A DNA stretch of 7,318 bases, from the NCBI GenBank assembly GCA_018882725.1, contig VERK01000111.1:1-7318 (forward strand). The letters are read 5' to 3'. The notes under the pieces are model-generated. The model searched no databases and was not told where the DNA came from. It was given only the letters and a program-made list of their open reading frames with translations. Source of the stretch: Actinomycetota bacterium (lineage in GTDB: Bacteria > Actinomycetota > Acidimicrobiia > Acidimicrobiales > Ilumatobacteraceae). Positions 1 through 5,814 of this stretch are shown in pieces (position 1 is the stretch's first letter; every line of letters begins with the position of its first letter). Made by a program: the position numbers and the translations under genes.

Positions 1-312
1 TCGATACATCGAGTAGTAGGGCTCGCCCCAGCGTTCGACCGCGAGAGGGCCCATGGGCATCGTCATCAGTTCGGCGTCGTCCTGCCAGCGGCGAATGACG
101 ATGCGATCGGGGGTGCAGCCGATCTCACGAGCCGAAGAGCTGAGTCCGAGCCGGTGGAGAACTCGCACACCGTTGGGACTCATCTGGATGCCGGCACCAA
201 CCTCGCCGAGTTCGCGGGCGGCTTCCACGACCGTGACATGGTGACCGTCATGGCTCAGGAGTGCGGCTGCAGCCAGCCCTCCGATCCCAGCACCAACGAT
301 GACGATCTGCAT
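1..312 (-). CDS. FAD-dependent aromatic-ring-type monooxygenase, N-terminal part (runs off window)
   Basis: Only the first 104 codons are present; the gene continues beyond base 1. The protein opens with a Rossmann dinucleotide fold: MQIVIVGAGIGGLAAA gives the GxGxxG FAD motif at residues 7-12, and E30 at the end of the second strand would bind the ribose of FAD. The segment GAGIQMSPNG (39-48) is typical of salicylate hydroxylase and 3-hydroxybenzoate 6-hydroxylase-like class A flavoprotein monooxygenases. The final residues SMYR fall where the family has its conserved R-x-D-L stretch. Enzymes of this family use NAD(P)H and O2 to hydroxylate phenolic or related rings in the cytoplasm. The ATG starts two bases after the TGA of the upstream gene (TGA-CG-ATG) with no separate Shine-Dalgarno sequence, so translation is probably coupled. 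The substrate cannot be told because the substrate-binding and C-terminal regions are missing. Confidence 0.9.
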   Translation of the reverse strand, partial: MQIVIVGAGIGGLAAAALLSHDGHHVTVVEAARELGEVGAGIQMSPNGVRVLHRLGLSSSAREIGCTPDRIVIRRWQDDAELMTMPMGPLAVERWGEPYYSMYR

Positions 313-314
313 CG

Positions 315-1982
315 TCAGGCGTCGGCCACGATACGGATCTCGCCGGCAACCGCGTCGACGTCGACGATCATTCCGTCGCGCAACTCGTTCATCGCCTGAG
401 GTGCGCCGATGACAGCGGGGATCCCGAGTTCGCGGGCCAGCACTGCGGCGTGGCTCAGCACACCACCTTCAGCGGTGACGACCGCGCCGGCCATGGCGAG
501 GACCATGTTGTACGCCGGCGTGGTGCACGGGACGACGAGCACGTCACCATCGCCGAGATGTGCGATCGCCTCTTCGGGAGAATCCGCACGGCACACGCGT
601 CCGCGGTGGACTCCCGACCCGATTCCGATACCGAAGAGTCCGGTCGTTCGCACCTCGCCGTCCATGCCGGCCTCGGCGAGGATCGCCTGCATGCCGCCGG
701 CGATGTGCGCCATCGCCGATGGAAGAACGTGAAGAGGTGGCGGAGGCTCGGGAGTTCCGAGGACGCGCGGCGCATCGGAGACGTCAGCTTCGGCCCGCCA
801 CCGGGCGCGCCGTGCCAGTTCGTCCGCGGATGGACCCCGGCCGCCGAACAATTCGATGGTGATCTCGGGCTCGTCGAGTTCGAGAGCGTGGCTCGGATCG
901 TGAATGAGGCCGCGGGCTACGAGGCGTCGACCGAGTTCGAGGAGAGCAAGTCGCATGATCCCGTTCGGCCATTGGAGTGTGTGCGGTCCGTTGTCATCGC
1001 GGAGGTCCATGGCGACACGGGCTTCGGCGAGCATGTCGTCGAAAGTCGATCGCTGATCTTCCGCGATGCGCTCGCGAACGGCCGAGGTGAGGCGATCGAC
1101 TCGCTCGGCGACTTCGGCATCCTGTGACGAAGTATCACGGGCCGCCATGATCGATGCGAAGAGAACATCGGGTGCTTCGTTGAGGCACAGACCGTCGATG
1201 TCGTAGCGCGAAAAGATGAGTGCTCCGCGCCGTTGGAGATAGCCATCGATCAAGTCGGAGATTTCGGGTGACAGACCACGCATCTCGTCGAGGTTCGTCG
1301 GGCGGCGCCCCGATGCATCGACCGCGTTCTTGATGCGGAGCAGTTGCCGCTCGGCCTCTGAGGTGGAGGGAGACGCGCCTTCCAGAAGAGGGACGAGATC
1401 GCCACGCTCGACGCCCCACGTCGCGGCCGAATACAGCAGAAAGCCGATCGGTCCGAGATCGAATCCGTGCAGCCAGAAGTGCAAGCGCATCATGTCGTGG
1501 GCGTGAGCGATGGTTTCGAGAACGTGGTCGACCAGACCATCGTCCGAGAGCGAGGCCCGGTCGACGCCTTGCAACACGAGGTTGCGCGCGGTGATCTCGT
1601 CGCGTCGGCCGCCCGGCCGGCCCCACTCGGCGGCCACCTCGCGCCACGGGCGCGAGACGAGTGTTCGTTCGGCGGCCTTGCGCCGCTTGCGCATCGCGGG
1701 ATGGATGCGAGAGGCGAGTGAAAGAAGCGGGAGGGGCGGGAGTTTGGCGGCCGGCTTGTCGGGGGCGATGAGCGGTCTGATTCGCGAGTAGATGAGGCCG
1801 TTGACGAATCGGAACTCGAGAGCGTCGAGTGGTGCCCCCATGAACTCGAACATCTCGCGGGTACCGGCTGCAACACCGTGGACGTGGATGCGCTGGATCA
1901 GGAGCGTGCCCGGCTGATTGATGTGCGACCGATCGAGCGCCCACCGCCCGAGACCGGGTGCATTCCATTCGAGTTGTGTCAT
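315..1982 (-). CDS. PEP-utiliser-like protein with phosphohistidine swivel domain, no ATP-grasp domain
   Basis: A 555-residue protein. The C-terminal part (about 475-555) is a PEP-utilising enzyme mobile (swivelling phosphohistidine) domain: GDGDVLVVPCTTPA (477-490), then T503-AEGGVLSH-AAVLARELGIPAV, with H511 in the position of the histidine phosphorylated in PEP synthase, pyruvate phosphate dikinase and rifampin phosphotransferase. The N-terminal and middle regions (about 12-380) are helix-rich. Segments such as FVNGLIYSR (59-67) and LLELGRRLVARGLI (347-360) resemble the substrate-binding region of rifampin phosphotransferase-type proteins. The ATP-grasp domain that would charge the histidine is absent here and elsewhere in the window, so a separate partner is needed, as in phenylphosphate synthase, where the ATP-binding and histidine parts are separate subunits. 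The ATG overlaps the MarR stop by four bases (ATGA), so the two are co-translated. The domain call is firm; any substrate (an aromatic or phenolic compound is suggested by neighbours) is inference. Confidence 0.88.
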   Translation of the reverse strand: MTQLEWNAPGLGRWALDRSHINQPGTLLIQRIHVHGVAAGTREMFEFMGAPLDALEFRFVNGLIYSRIRPLIAPDKPAAKLPPLPLLSLASRIHPAMRKRRKAAERTLVSRPWREVAAEWGRPGGRRDEITARNLVLQGVDRASLSDDGLVDHVLETIAHAHDMMRLHFWLHGFDLGPIGFLLYSAATWGVERGDLVPLLEGASPSTSEAERQLLRIKNAVDASGRRPTNLDEMRGLSPEISDLIDGYLQRRGALIFSRYDIDGLCLNEAPDVLFASIMAARDTSSQDAEVAERVDRLTSAVRERIAEDQRSTFDDMLAEARVAMDLRDDNGPHTLQWPNGIMRLALLELGRRLVARGLIHDPSHALELDEPEITIELFGGRGPSADELARRARWRAEADVSDAPRVLGTPEPPPPLHVLPSAMAHIAGGMQAILAEAGMDGEVRTTGLFGIGIGSGVHRGRVCRADSPEEAIAHLGDGDVLVVPCTTPAYNMVLAMAGAVVTAEGGVLSHAAVLARELGIPAVIGAPQAMNELRDGMIVDVDAVAGEIRIVADA

Positions 1983-2494
1983 CCTGCCCCTACCTCGACG
2001 TCGACATCCGCCGCGTCGACGAGCGTAGTCATCAGCTTGAGCAACGTCCGACGCTCGTTCGAAGAGAGATCATGAAGAAGTTCGTCGTTGACCGCGACAA
2101 CGATCTCGAGTCCGCGATCGGCAACTCGTCGACCCGCAGGAGTGATGCGAATCAATGCACTGCGGCGATCGTCGGGGTCGATGCTCCGGCTGATCAGACC
2201 GGCTTTCTCGAGTTGGGCCAGTCGGTGGGAGAGGCCGCTCGGCTTGACCATTCCGACTTCGGCGATGTGTGACGGCGTGAGTTCGGCGCGCGGGCCGGAA
2301 CGTCGAAGAGTGGCCAGCACGTCGAACTCGGCGAGAGTGATCCCGAGTTCGCTCATTCCCTCCTGAATCCGCGCAGTGGTCAGCCGAGCGACACTTCCGA
2401 CCCGGAGCGCGAGGTCCATCACGGTCAGATCGAGGTCGGGGCGAACCTCCAGCCAGGTGCTCACGGTCTCGTCGATGATCTCGTTGGCGCGCAT
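1979..2494 (-). CDS. MarR-family transcriptional regulator
   Basis: A 171-residue winged-helix regulator. N-terminal helices (about 22-66) lead into the HTH at 72-100 (LTPSHIAEVGMVKPSGLSHR, then LAQLEKAGL), followed by the wing with the hallmark D107-PDDRRS and RITPAG (about 116-121). The C-terminal helix (about 145-163) would complete the dimer interface. The length is normal for the family. The open frame extends upstream to 2668, but the start at 2494 is chosen because GGAGG (2501-2505 on this strand) lies six bases before it and the upstream extension reads into the divergent gene with no MarR similarity. MarR proteins bind palindromes as dimers and usually release DNA on binding a phenolic or other small ligand. 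Its divergent position next to a catabolic-type gene set and an imperfect palindrome in the shared promoter suggest it represses the rightward operon and perhaps itself. The ligand is unknown. Confidence 0.93.
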   Translation of the reverse strand: MRANEIIDETVSTWLEVRPDLDLTVMDLALRVGSVARLTTARIQEGMSELGITLAEFDVLATLRRSGPRAELTPSHIAEVGMVKPSGLSHRLAQLEKAGLISRSIDPDDRRSALIRITPAGRRVADRGLEIVVAVNDELLHDLSSNERRTLLKLMTTLVDAADVDVEVGAG

Positions 2495-2500
2495 CCGGGA

Positions 2501-2505
2501 CCTCC
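2501..2505 (-). promoter_or_regulatory. Shine-Dalgarno for the MarR gene
   Basis: GGAGG on the minus strand, with a six-base spacer before the ATG at 2494. It decides the MarR start against the longer open frame beginning at 2668. Confidence 0.8.
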
Positions 2506-2515
2506 AGGGATCCGA

Positions 2516-2545
2516 TTGACGGGAATTAGTTCGACATCGTACTAT
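2516..2545 (+). promoter_or_regulatory. Predicted sigma70-type promoter of the rightward catabolic operon
   Basis: TTGACG (2516-2521) fits a -35 element and TACTAT (2540-2545) fits a -10 element, with an 18-base spacer. Transcription would start near 2552, giving a short leader that carries GGAGG (2553-2557) nine bases before the ATG at 2567. This is read from consensus matches only. The leftward promoter for the MarR gene must lie in the same 72-base gap, but I see no clear -35/-10 pair for it. Confidence 0.55.
2527..2544. promoter_or_regulatory. Candidate MarR operator (imperfect 18-bp palindrome)
   Basis: TAGTTCGA-CA-TCGTACTA: seven of eight positions of each arm pair with the other. It lies in the spacer and overlaps most of the -10 element of the predicted rightward promoter, so a bound dimer would block RNA polymerase. 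Length and placement are typical of MarR-family operators. Binding by the adjacent MarR protein is inference. Confidence 0.5.
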
Positions 2546-2566
2546 CTCGGGCGGAGGGGGTTCCAC

Positions 2567-2929
2567 ATGACACGTGAACAAGGACGCGAACTGGCCGGTC
2601 GGCTCTTCAAGGGTGCGCCGCCGACGAAAGGCGTGAGCACCGATCTGCTGACGCACACGATCGATCATCTCTTCGGTGAGATCTGGCAGGACGAGCGATT
2701 GACCCTCGACCAGCGATCACTCATCACGTGCACGGTCCTGGTGGCGCTCAACCGCGAGTCCGAACAGTTCCTTCACTTCCGCGGTGCTCGAAATCTCGGC
2801 ATCTCGCGCGACACTCTCGAAGCGATGATCACGCACGTCGCGCACTACGCCGGCTGGCCTGTTGCGGTGAGTGCGTCGCGGGTACTGAGCGAAGTCTGGG
2901 ACACCATGGATCAGCAGGAGGTCAGCTGA
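2567..2929 (+). CDS. Carboxymuconolactone decarboxylase (CMD/AhpD)-like protein
   Basis: A 120-residue, all-helical single-domain protein. The region from about residue 35 to 112 follows the CMD pattern: an RSLITCTVLVALNRES helix (50-65), FLHFRGARNLGIS (68-80) matching the family's H-x-x-x-A-x-x-x-G segment, then ITHVAHYAGWPVAVSA (88-103) matching its E/T-x-x-x-H-x-A-x-Y-x-G-x-P signature. Family members decarboxylate gamma-carboxymuconolactone in the protocatechuate pathway, or act as AhpD-type peroxidases through a CxxC pair. Here there is a single cysteine (C55) and no CxxC, so AhpD-type redox chemistry is unlikely. The start at 2567 is preferred over the in-frame ATG at 2516 because GGAGG (2553-2557) precedes it and the earlier start would overlap the promoter. 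It is the first gene of the rightward operon and its TGA shares one base with the next ATG. The exact reaction is unknown. Confidence 0.85.
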   Translation: MTREQGRELAGRLFKGAPPTKGVSTDLLTHTIDHLFGEIWQDERLTLDQRSLITCTVLVALNRESEQFLHFRGARNLGISRDTLEAMITHVAHYAGWPVAVSASRVLSEVWDTMDQQEVS

Positions 2930-3885
2930 TGGCGCTCAACGGATTTCTCGACATCGAGTTGGCGGTCCCGAATCCGGCCGAGACCTTCGAGTTCTGGTTG
3001 CGTCGCGGGATGACCCGTACGACCTCCGACGTTCTCGGTACTGCTGATCGCCCCAAGCAGATCACCATCAAGGAAGGGACGTATCGGCACCTCGCATCGA
3101 TGCATCTTTCGTGCGACTCCGAATCCGACCTCGCGGTCGTGGCGAAACAACTGAATGATCTGGGAGTCGCGTCGACGATTGCCGGCACGACTCTCACGTG
3201 CCTCGATCCGGTATTCGGACATTCCGTGGTGATCGACGTCGGGAGTCCCCATGCTCTGACCCCGTCTCAGCAGCGCGCGTTCAACGGCCCCGGAGAACAG
3301 ACCCGAAGCAATGCCCGGGCCGACGCCGTCGTCAACCAGACTCCGCCACCGCCACGTCGCGTCGGCCACGTGGTTCTCGCGACCCCGCACTTCATGGAGT
3401 CGATCGACTTCTACGTGAAGGGTTTGGGGTTCAAGGTCTCCGACGGGATGTTCAAGGGGATGCTCACCTTCATGCGGATCGAATCCGACCATCACAACCT
3501 GCTCATCCAGCCCGGACCCACTTCGTATCTCAACCACTACGCGATCGAAGTCGACGACATCGACGCGGTGGGCCAGTTCGGACGCGCCGTCCTCGCCGAA
3601 TCTCCCGATGCCGACGTCGTCGGGATGGGGCGACACAATCTCGGGTCGAATGTGTTCTGGTACCTGCGAGACCCGGCTGGCAACATGTTCGAGTTCTTCT
3701 CCGACATGGATCAGATCGTCGATGACGAAGAGTGGGACCGTGTTCATCGCCGTGACGATTGGGACGGCGCCGACGGTCCGGCCGGCTTCTCGGTATGGGG
3801 TCCGAAGGATCCGCCGCCCGCCTTCATCAACCCGCCCGACGCCCCGGCGATCGCCGCGGCTCGCGAAGCCCTCGGACTGCGCTGA
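2929..3885 (+). CDS. Type I extradiol ring-cleavage dioxygenase (two VOC modules)
   Basis: A 318-residue protein with two vicinal-oxygen-chelate modules joined by a linker (about 111-143, Pro-rich at its end). The C-terminal module carries the expected Fe(II) ligands: H147 (RVGHVVLATP), H203 (YLNHYAIEVDD) and E255 (GNMFEFFSD). It also has second-shell residues in register with 2,3-dihydroxybiphenyl 1,2-dioxygenase: H188 or H189 (DHHN), H236 (GMGRHN) and Y245 (VFWYLRDPAG). The N-terminal module (1-110) lacks this set, as usual for the family. Such enzymes insert O2 next to a catechol diol and open the ring by meta-cleavage. The start at 2929 is supported by AGGAGG (2916-2921) seven bases upstream. 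It overlaps the previous stop by one base (TGATG), and the open frame extending back to 2728 is a shadow of the CMD gene. The residues after about 262 form an Asp/Pro-rich tail. The substrate is not recognisable. Confidence 0.88.
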   Translation: MALNGFLDIELAVPNPAETFEFWLRRGMTRTTSDVLGTADRPKQITIKEGTYRHLASMHLSCDSESDLAVVAKQLNDLGVASTIAGTTLTCLDPVFGHSVVIDVGSPHALTPSQQRAFNGPGEQTRSNARADAVVNQTPPPPRRVGHVVLATPHFMESIDFYVKGLGFKVSDGMFKGMLTFMRIESDHHNLLIQPGPTSYLNHYAIEVDDIDAVGQFGRAVLAESPDADVVGMGRHNLGSNVFWYLRDPAGNMFEFFSDMDQIVDDEEWDRVHRRDDWDGADGPAGFSVWGPKDPPPAFINPPDAPAIAAAREALGLR

Positions 3886-3889
3886 CGTC

Positions 3890-4669
3890 GTGGATCTCGG
3901 CATCTCTGGCCGCTGGGCGATCTTGTTCGGATCGAGTCGCGGACTCGGTCGGGCCTGCGCCGACAGCGTTGCGCGCGAGGGCGTCAACGTCGTCATCAAT
4001 GGACGCACGTCTGACGACGTCGAACGGGCGTGTGCCGAGATCGTCGCGGCGCACGGGGTCCGCGCGCTGGCCGTCGTAGGCGACTCGAGCACGTCGGAGG
4101 TTCACGAGGCTCTCGTCGCCGCCTGTCCCGAGCCCGACATCGTTCTGTTGAACGGCGAGGGCCCGGCTCCGACTCGTTTCGCCGATCTCCGGGCCGACCA
4201 ATGGGAGCGCGCTCTGCGACAAGGCCTCGTTGGGCCGGTGTCGTTCGTGCAGCGCGTCCTCCCCGGGATGATCGAGCGCCGATTCGGGCGCATCGTCGCC
4301 ATCAGTTCGGCGATGGTCAAGTCGCCGAACTCCATGATGAGCCTGTCGCACGGAACACGTCTCGGGTTGTCCGGAGTCCTGAAGGGATTGTCGAAGGACG
4401 TCGCCAAGTTCAACGTCACGGTCAACCAACTTCTTCCGGAGCGTTTCGACACCGCGCGACAGGAGCAGATGGCGCAGGTGGCGATGAAGGTCAAGGGAAT
4501 CACGTACGAGCAGGCTCGCGCCGAGCAGATCGCGTCCATCAAGGCCGGCCGTCTCGGGCAGGCGCACGAACTCGGTGACGCGTTCGCGTTCATGTGCTCG
4601 GCTCAGGCGGGATACCTGAGCGGGCAGAGCTTGCAGCTCGACGGCGGAAGTTACGAAGGAGTGTTCTGA
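3890..4669 (+). CDS. Short-chain dehydrogenase/reductase-like protein with non-canonical active site
   Basis: A 259-residue SDR fold of normal length. The cofactor motif is GSSRGLG (14-20), a variant of TGxxxGxG; LLNGEG (87-92) replaces the usual NNAG; ISS (138-140) supplies the usual serine. Where YxxxK is expected, 13 residues after S140, the sequence is S153-HGT-R157. A C-terminal GYLSGQSLQLDGGS (241-254) is typical of the family's last strand. This S/R pattern (LSxxxRxGL) is known in an SDR subgroup labelled beta-ketoacyl-ACP-reductase-like, which departs from the standard tetrad; its chemistry is poorly known to me. The start is GTG at 3890, four bases after the previous stop, giving the normal (M)DLGISGRWAI opening; no strong Shine-Dalgarno is seen, so coupling is likely. 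The open frame continuing back to 3608 is shadow sequence. It may oxidise or reduce a pathway intermediate, or act non-catalytically. Confidence 0.85.
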   Translation: MDLGISGRWAILFGSSRGLGRACADSVAREGVNVVINGRTSDDVERACAEIVAAHGVRALAVVGDSSTSEVHEALVAACPEPDIVLLNGEGPAPTRFADLRADQWERALRQGLVGPVSFVQRVLPGMIERRFGRIVAISSAMVKSPNSMMSLSHGTRLGLSGVLKGLSKDVAKFNVTVNQLLPERFDTARQEQMAQVAMKVKGITYEQARAEQIASIKAGRLGQAHELGDAFAFMCSAQAGYLSGQSLQLDGGSYEGVF

Positions 4670-5790
4670 TGCGAACTGCACGTGCGATCGAGTCGATCGT
4701 CGACGAAATCGAAGCCGAATCGGCGTCACTCGATCGTCTCGCCGACGAGGCCGATTCACTCGGCCGAGCGCCTCGCGAGCTGGTCGATCTCATGCGCTGT
4801 ATCAGGGTGCCGATGGTCAAGGCTCCGGTCGAAGTCGGTGGTGACCATCTGCTGCTCGCTGACCAGCTCACGTTCTTCTCGGCGTTGTCGTACCGGAATG
4901 CCACCGCAGCCTGGACCGGATTCAACCACGCCGGCGCCTGCGGTATGGCCGGGGCGCGACTCGGTGACGCTGGTGTGAACGCCTTGTTCGCGGGCGACGC
5001 GAGTCCGTTCATGGCCGCGGTCGCGGCACCGTCGGGCACCTTCCGCCGAGTGGACGGCGGCTACGAGTTGACGGGCCGCTGGAAGTACGCAAGCGGTGTT
5101 CCGCATTCGGAATGGATCCTTCTGACCGCACTCAGCGAAGGCGACGCGCCCCACCCGATGATCCTGATCGTGCGCGCCGAGCAGGTGGTCGTGACCGGCG
5201 AGTGGAACGTCATGGCGCTCAAGGGCACCGGAAGCATCGACGTCATTGTCGATAAGGCGATCGTGCCCGATCACCTGGCGATCGATCCGTTCGTACCGAT
5301 CGAGCGCGGAGGGCCGATGTACAACCTCTCGTACCAGGGATACGTCGCGCCGGAGAACCTCGGGTTCACTCTGGGCGTTTGTCAACGATTCGTCGACGAA
5401 TTGATCGTCTACGCCAAGGGGAAGGCCCGCGGCTTTGACGGCAGGCTGGCCGATCGCGGGGCGTTCAAGTACGAACTCGGGAAGGCTCAGATCCAGATCG
5501 AGGCTGCACGAGGATTCGCCCGCTCGGAATTTTCGGCGGTCGACGACATATTGCGCCGTGGTGACACCCTCGACTTCGCGGGTAACGACCGCCTCGGGGG
5601 AGTGACCGCGTACGCCACCGACTTGGCCGTGAGCGCCGTGACTCACCTGTTTCACTTCGCCGGTGCGGGTGCGCTGTTCAATTCGAGTGTTCTGTCCCGT
5701 CTGTATCGCGATTCGGTTGGGTCCCATCAACACCTCGTGGCTTCGAACATCGCCTACGACCGTCGCGGCGAGCGGATGGTCTCGGCCTGA
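4669..5790 (+). CDS. Acyl-CoA-dehydrogenase-fold flavin-dependent monooxygenase (oxygenase component)
   Basis: A 373-residue protein of the acyl-CoA dehydrogenase fold: N-terminal helices (1-110), a central beta domain (about 115-210) and a C-terminal helical bundle (about 225-373). TGRWKYASGVPHSEWILL (135-152) and LKGTGSIDVIVDKAIVP (184-200) match the flavin-dependent hydroxylase branch (group D, as in HsaA or DszC-type oxygenases). The C-terminal RLYRDSVGSHQHLVASN (344-360) matches the type 2 C-terminal domain. The YEGT-type segment with the catalytic glutamate of true acyl-CoA dehydrogenases is not seen. Such enzymes take reduced FMN or FAD from a separate reductase and hydroxylate phenols or similar substrates with O2; no reductase gene is in this window. 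The start at 4669 has AAGGAG (4655-4660) eight bases upstream and shares one base with the SDR stop. Hydroxylation ahead of the neighbouring extradiol dioxygenase is the natural inference. A true dehydrogenase is a less likely alternative. Confidence 0.83.
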   Translation: MRTARAIESIVDEIEAESASLDRLADEADSLGRAPRELVDLMRCIRVPMVKAPVEVGGDHLLLADQLTFFSALSYRNATAAWTGFNHAGACGMAGARLGDAGVNALFAGDASPFMAAVAAPSGTFRRVDGGYELTGRWKYASGVPHSEWILLTALSEGDAPHPMILIVRAEQVVVTGEWNVMALKGTGSIDVIVDKAIVPDHLAIDPFVPIERGGPMYNLSYQGYVAPENLGFTLGVCQRFVDELIVYAKGKARGFDGRLADRGAFKYELGKAQIQIEAARGFARSEFSAVDDILRRGDTLDFAGNDRLGGVTAYATDLAVSAVTHLFHFAGAGALFNSSVLSRLYRDSVGSHQHLVASNIAYDRRGERMVSA

Positions 5791-5802
5791 CCTCCACGGC
5801 GC

Positions 5803-5808
5803 TACCGT
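5803..5808 (+). promoter_or_regulatory. Possible leaderless-transcript -10 box for the MFS gene
   Basis: TACCGT fits the TAnnnT -10 pattern and ends six bases before the GTG at 5815, so transcription could start on the start codon itself. No Shine-Dalgarno precedes this GTG, and the gene is separated from the upstream stop by 24 bases. No convincing -35 is seen. Confidence 0.45.
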
Positions 5809-5814
5809 CGTCAC

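Noticed and set aside
450..1127. Plus-strand 225-codon open frame opposite the PEP-utiliser gene
   Set aside because: It lies wholly antisense to a conserved coding region and shows no motif of its own.
1990..2025. Cluster of GTCGAC/GACGTC palindromes
   Set aside because: It encodes the Val/Asp/Ala-rich C-terminus of the MarR protein; similar GTCGACG runs at 355-370 encode Val-Asp repeats. Codon use explains them.
2495..2668. Upstream extension of the MarR gene to a start at 2668
   Set aside because: It would overlap the promoter region and the start of the divergent CMD-like gene, adds 58 residues unlike any MarR N-terminus, and a good Shine-Dalgarno sits just before 2494.
2911..4092. Long minus-strand open frame (393 codons) opposite the extradiol dioxygenase and SDR genes
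   Set aside because: It mirrors two well-supported plus-strand genes, has Arg/Ser/His-rich low-quality protein sequence and no recognisable domain; such antisense frames are expected in high-GC DNA.
4756..5814. Long minus-strand open frame (352 codons) opposite the flavin monooxygenase gene
   Set aside because: No domain or ribosome-binding site; the plus strand carries clear family motifs throughout. The same reasoning removes 3827-4759, 6295-6897 and 1135-1968.
5791..5814. Possible terminator between the flavin monooxygenase and the transporter
   Set aside because: The 24-base gap has no stem-loop followed by a T run.
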